64,000 bases of DNA, taken from Foliamicus sp963666765 (GTDB lineage Bacteria; Pseudomonadota; Gammaproteobacteria; Steroidobacterales; Foliamicaceae). The DNA lies in the NCBI GenBank assembly GCA_963666765.1, contig OY762933.1, forward strand, positions 1,054,001-1,118,000, read 5' to 3'. The translations under genes and the position numbers were made by a program. Of the stretch, positions 61,595-64,000 are shown piece by piece; positions within the stretch are counted from its first letter, which is position 1, and each line of letters begins with the position of its first letter. Under the pieces are notes generated by a model. It saw only the letters and a list, made by a program, of their open reading frames with translations, had not been told where the DNA came from and searched no databases.

Positions 61595-63718
61595 CTATCC
61601 ACCGTCACGGCCGACACCCAGCCCGACCGCCTGCGCAGCGAAGGCGAACTGGTTGGCGACGTCCTCGATCCGCATCCGGATGGGCGTGCCGGCGCCGTGA
61701 CCCGCGCGCGTCTCGATGCGGATCAGCACCGGCTTCGAGCAGCCCTGGGCATGCTGCAGCGCCGCGGCGAACTTGTAGCTGTGCCACGGCACGACCCGAT
61801 CGTCATGATCGGCGGTCGTGACCAGCGTCGGCGGATAGCAGACGCCCTCGGCGACGCGATGCACCGGCGAGTAGGCGTACTGGGCGCGAAAATCCGCCTC
61901 GTTCTCCGACAGGCCGTAATCGTCCGCCCAGGCGCGGGCGTTGGCGCTGGGCGTGTGATAGCGAAGCAGGTCGAGCACGCCCACGTCCGGCAGCGCCGCC
62001 CCGAAAAGGTCCGGGCGCTGGGTCATCACGGCGCCCACCAGCAGGCCGCCATTGCTGCTGCCCTGGATAACGAGCCGGGAGGGCATGGTGTAGCCCTCGT
62101 CGATCAGCCACTGCGCCGCGGCGATGAAATCGTCGAACACGTTCTGCTTTCTCTCGCGGGTGCCGGCAAGGTGCCACTCGCGCCCGTACTCCCCGCCGCC
62201 GCGCAGGTTGGGGATGGCGATCATGCCGCCGAGTTCCAGCCACACGAGGCGGGCGATGCTGTAGTTCGGCGTCAGCGAAATGTTGAAACCGCCGTAGCCG
62301 TACAGCAGCGCGGGATGCTCGCCGGTCGTCTCCAGGTCCTTGCGATGGACAAGGAACATCGGGACCCGTGTGCCGTCCTTGCTGTTGTAGAAGACCTGCC
62401 GGGTCACGAACTGCGTCCCGTCTATCGGCGTTTCGGTACGGTAGTGCAGCGTGCTCTCGCCGGTGCCGACATCGTAGCGGTAGACGGCGCCGGGATCAGT
62501 AAAACCTGAGAAGCTGTAGAACGTCTCGGGATCGTCCCAGCGTCCGCCGAACCCGCGCACCGAGCCGATTCCGGGCAGCTCAATCTCTTCCACCAGGCCG
62601 CCGTCGGCCTCATACACCGTCACCAGCGGCTTGACGTCCTCCAGGTAGGAGGCGACCAACCGCCCGCCGACGGCGCTGATGCCCTGCATGGTATTTTCGC
62701 CTTCGGGAATCACCTCGGTCCACTCCTGCGGGCTGTTGATGTCCAGGGAAATCACCTTGCGGCGCGGCGCGTCCCTGTTGGTCGAGAAAAAGAAAGTCTC
62801 GCCGTCGTTGGCGAGATACCTGTAAATGGCGTCCCATTCATCGAGCAAAGGGCGGATGGCCGAATCCGGTTCGTCCATGCGCCGGTAGTGCACCGCATTG
62901 CTCAAGTAGCCTTCCTGCAGGATTACAACCAGGTAGGCGCCGTCCTCGGTGACGGCTGCGTATGCGTTGCGGCCTTCATCCGGCGGCATCCGCAGCACCA
63001 GCCGGTCTTCGTCCTGATCCGTCCCCAGTTCGTGAAAATAGATCGACACCGCCTTCTTGTCGTCGCCGGCGCCCTGCTTGCCCACCGGGTAGCGGCTGTA
63101 GAAAAAGCCACGCTCGTCCGGAGTCCAGGAAACGCCGGTGAACTTGGTGTAGGTCAGATGGTCGGACAGGTCCTCGCCGGTTTCGACTTCGCGCACGTGC
63201 CAGTCGCGCCAGTCGGAACCGCCGTCGGAACGCGCATAGGCGATGTAGCGGCCGTTGGGGCTGACGGAATTGCCGGCCAGACTGATGGTGCCGTCCTCGG
63301 CCCAGGAGTTGGGGTCAAGCAGCACCCGCGCTTCGCCGTCCAGGCCCTCCCGCACGTAGAGCACGCTGTGGTTCTGCAGCCCGTCGTTGCGGAATTCGAA
63401 ATACCAGGGGCCTTCGCGCCAGGGCGCCGAGCGGCGCGGATAGTTCCAGACCTCGGCAAGCCTGTCCTTGAGGCGCTCTCTCAGCGGGATGGATGTCAGG
63501 TACGGCTTGACCAGCTCGTTCTGGGCTGCGATCCAGTCCGCGGTTTCGGGAGCATCCATCTGCTCCATCCAGCGGTACGGGTCGGCAACCTGGACGCCGA
63601 AATAGTCGTCCTGATGCTCGGAGCGCGTGGCCGACGGGTATTCCAGCCCGTCATCCCCGGAAGGAGAACAACTTGCGGCGAGGATGGCGAATGCAATCGG
63701 AAGGCTGAATCTACGCAT
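61595..63718 (-). CDS. prolyl oligopeptidase family S9 lipoprotein
   Basis: 707 residues. Signal with a lipobox-like end (AFAILAASCSPSGDDG), so probably a periplasmic or outer-membrane-anchored enzyme. N-terminal beta-propeller (about 25-440; YPSATRSEHQDDYFGVQVAD, VADPYRWMEQMD, WTPDERGFFYSRYP), then the alpha/beta hydrolase domain with GYGGFNISLTPNYS, the nucleophile Ser555 in QGSSNGGLLVGA, Asp in TTADHDDRVVPWHS and His in RAGHGAG. All triad residues are present. It cleaves short proline-containing peptides. It sits between rplU and ispB, where most relatives have no such gene. Confidence 0.93.
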   Translation of the reverse strand: MRRFSLPIAFAILAASCSPSGDDGLEYPSATRSEHQDDYFGVQVADPYRWMEQMDAPETADWIAAQNELVKPYLTSIPLRERLKDRLAEVWNYPRRSAPWREGPWYFEFRNDGLQNHSVLYVREGLDGEARVLLDPNSWAEDGTISLAGNSVSPNGRYIAYARSDGGSDWRDWHVREVETGEDLSDHLTYTKFTGVSWTPDERGFFYSRYPVGKQGAGDDKKAVSIYFHELGTDQDEDRLVLRMPPDEGRNAYAAVTEDGAYLVVILQEGYLSNAVHYRRMDEPDSAIRPLLDEWDAIYRYLANDGETFFFSTNRDAPRRKVISLDINSPQEWTEVIPEGENTMQGISAVGGRLVASYLEDVKPLVTVYEADGGLVEEIELPGIGSVRGFGGRWDDPETFYSFSGFTDPGAVYRYDVGTGESTLHYRTETPIDGTQFVTRQVFYNSKDGTRVPMFLVHRKDLETTGEHPALLYGYGGFNISLTPNYSIARLVWLELGGMIAIPNLRGGGEYGREWHLAGTRERKQNVFDDFIAAAQWLIDEGYTMPSRLVIQGSSNGGLLVGAVMTQRPDLFGAALPDVGVLDLLRYHTPSANARAWADDYGLSENEADFRAQYAYSPVHRVAEGVCYPPTLVTTADHDDRVVPWHSYKFAAALQHAQGCSKPVLIRIETRAGHGAGTPIRMRIEDVANQFAFAAQAVGLGVGRDGG

Positions 63719-63792
63719 CGAAGGTAATCCGCTTGGCGCGAGGCTGCATTTTAGGGCCTGGCTCGCACGGCCCCGACCGACTGCAAATTGAT

Positions 63793-64000
63793 ATGATTGG
63801 CGCGGTGTCCAATTCGGAGGTATTCCGGCAGGCCTTGCGGCTGGTGGGGAAGGATGTCAACCTCCTCAATCGGCTCATCTACAGCCACTTGCGCAGCGAT
63901 GTTCCGCTGATCGGCCGGGTAGCGCAGTACCTCCTGAATTCGGGGGGCAAGCGAATACGGCCCATGCTGCTGATGCTCGTGGCCCGTGCGCTGGGCTGCG
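63793..64000 (+). CDS. ispB: polyprenyl diphosphate synthase, 3' end outside window
   Basis: First 69 codons: MIGAVSNSEVFRQALRLVGK, then DVNLLNRLIYSHLRSDVPLI and YLLNSGGKRIRPMLLMLVAR, the N-terminal part of long-chain trans-prenyltransferases including the GGKRIRP pyrophosphate-binding motif. It makes the quinone side chain. Divergent from the rplU-side genes, as ispB is in E. coli. The aspartate-rich motifs lie beyond the window edge. Confidence 0.9.
   Translation, partial: MIGAVSNSEVFRQALRLVGKDVNLLNRLIYSHLRSDVPLIGRVAQYLLNSGGKRIRPMLLMLVARALGC

Overview
The window looks like a chromosome segment of a high-GC gammaproteobacterium. Several gene orders typical of that class are present: ispB divergent from rplU-rpmA-obgE, and murJ, ribF, ileS-lspA on one strand with rpsT facing away. 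There is also an aceE-aceF-lpdA operon with a long single-component E1, a PilV/W/X/E minor-pilin operon and an RNase T homologue. The genus cannot be named from the sequence alone. Codon positions are strongly GC-biased, which produces many long false antisense frames. AT-rich exceptions (around 36000-36110 and 57500-57550) mark likely acquired modules.

Layout. 1-4623: terminal oxidase operon coxB(partial)-coxA-small ORF-ctaG-coxC-cytochrome c4, with nth coupled behind it. 5276-6858: a DUF692 (MNIO) and DUF2063 pair, the core of a peptide-modification cassette but with no visible precursor. 6855-9425: a broken membrane protein gene, a flavoprotein and a DoxX protein. 9475-13779: a 1434-residue secreted mosaic (Ig-like, PPC, leucine-rich repeats, metzincin). 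14086-15396: DUF6249 membrane protein (frameshifted), ECF sigma factor and a membrane protein in anti-sigma position. 15464-20930: pyruvate dehydrogenase complex. 20993-23667: RNase T, monothiol glutaredoxin, a VapBC-type pair and a HicB with a stump of HicA. 23717-27169: membrane and housekeeping genes (PuuD-like, SPFH, NfeD, nadC, thioesterase). 27188-34829: a catabolic neighbourhood with UbiD and UbiX, acyl-CoA ligase, MFS, flavin oxygenase and SDR. 34923-35992: a Fic/HTH 'mobile mystery' pair. 36340-37618: CsgG-like protein and tRNA-Thr. 37775-40525: minor pilins. 40565-46590: lspA, ileS, ribF, murJ. 46656-53460: accessory block (flavin reductase with a PCP_red-like tail, two MDR enzymes, DUF3604 lipoprotein, MFS, PIN/AbrB pair). 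53619-59302: rpsT, McrBC restriction and a DUF222-HNH endonuclease. 59381-64000: YbjQ, obgE, rpmA, rplU, S9 peptidase and the start of ispB.

The most unusual signals are at DNA level. (1) The DUF222-HNH gene carries four perfect 18-bp palindromes around TTTCCGCGGAAA. Three sit in a 66-bp tandem repeat and one is read in another frame, and the outermost base pair covaries. (2) Two copies of a 166-bp hairpin-forming repeat (34089-34254 and 44863-45028, opposite orientation) differ almost only by compensated base pairs in the terminal stem. (3) A second family beginning TAGTGT occurs as a 266-bp three-stem element, a 38-bp hairpin and a single end. Members of both families sit at gene 3' ends, and the TAG stop codons of neighbouring genes often lie inside their terminal repeats.

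No searches or folding programs were run. Family names rest on motif recognition, and hairpins were found by eye.
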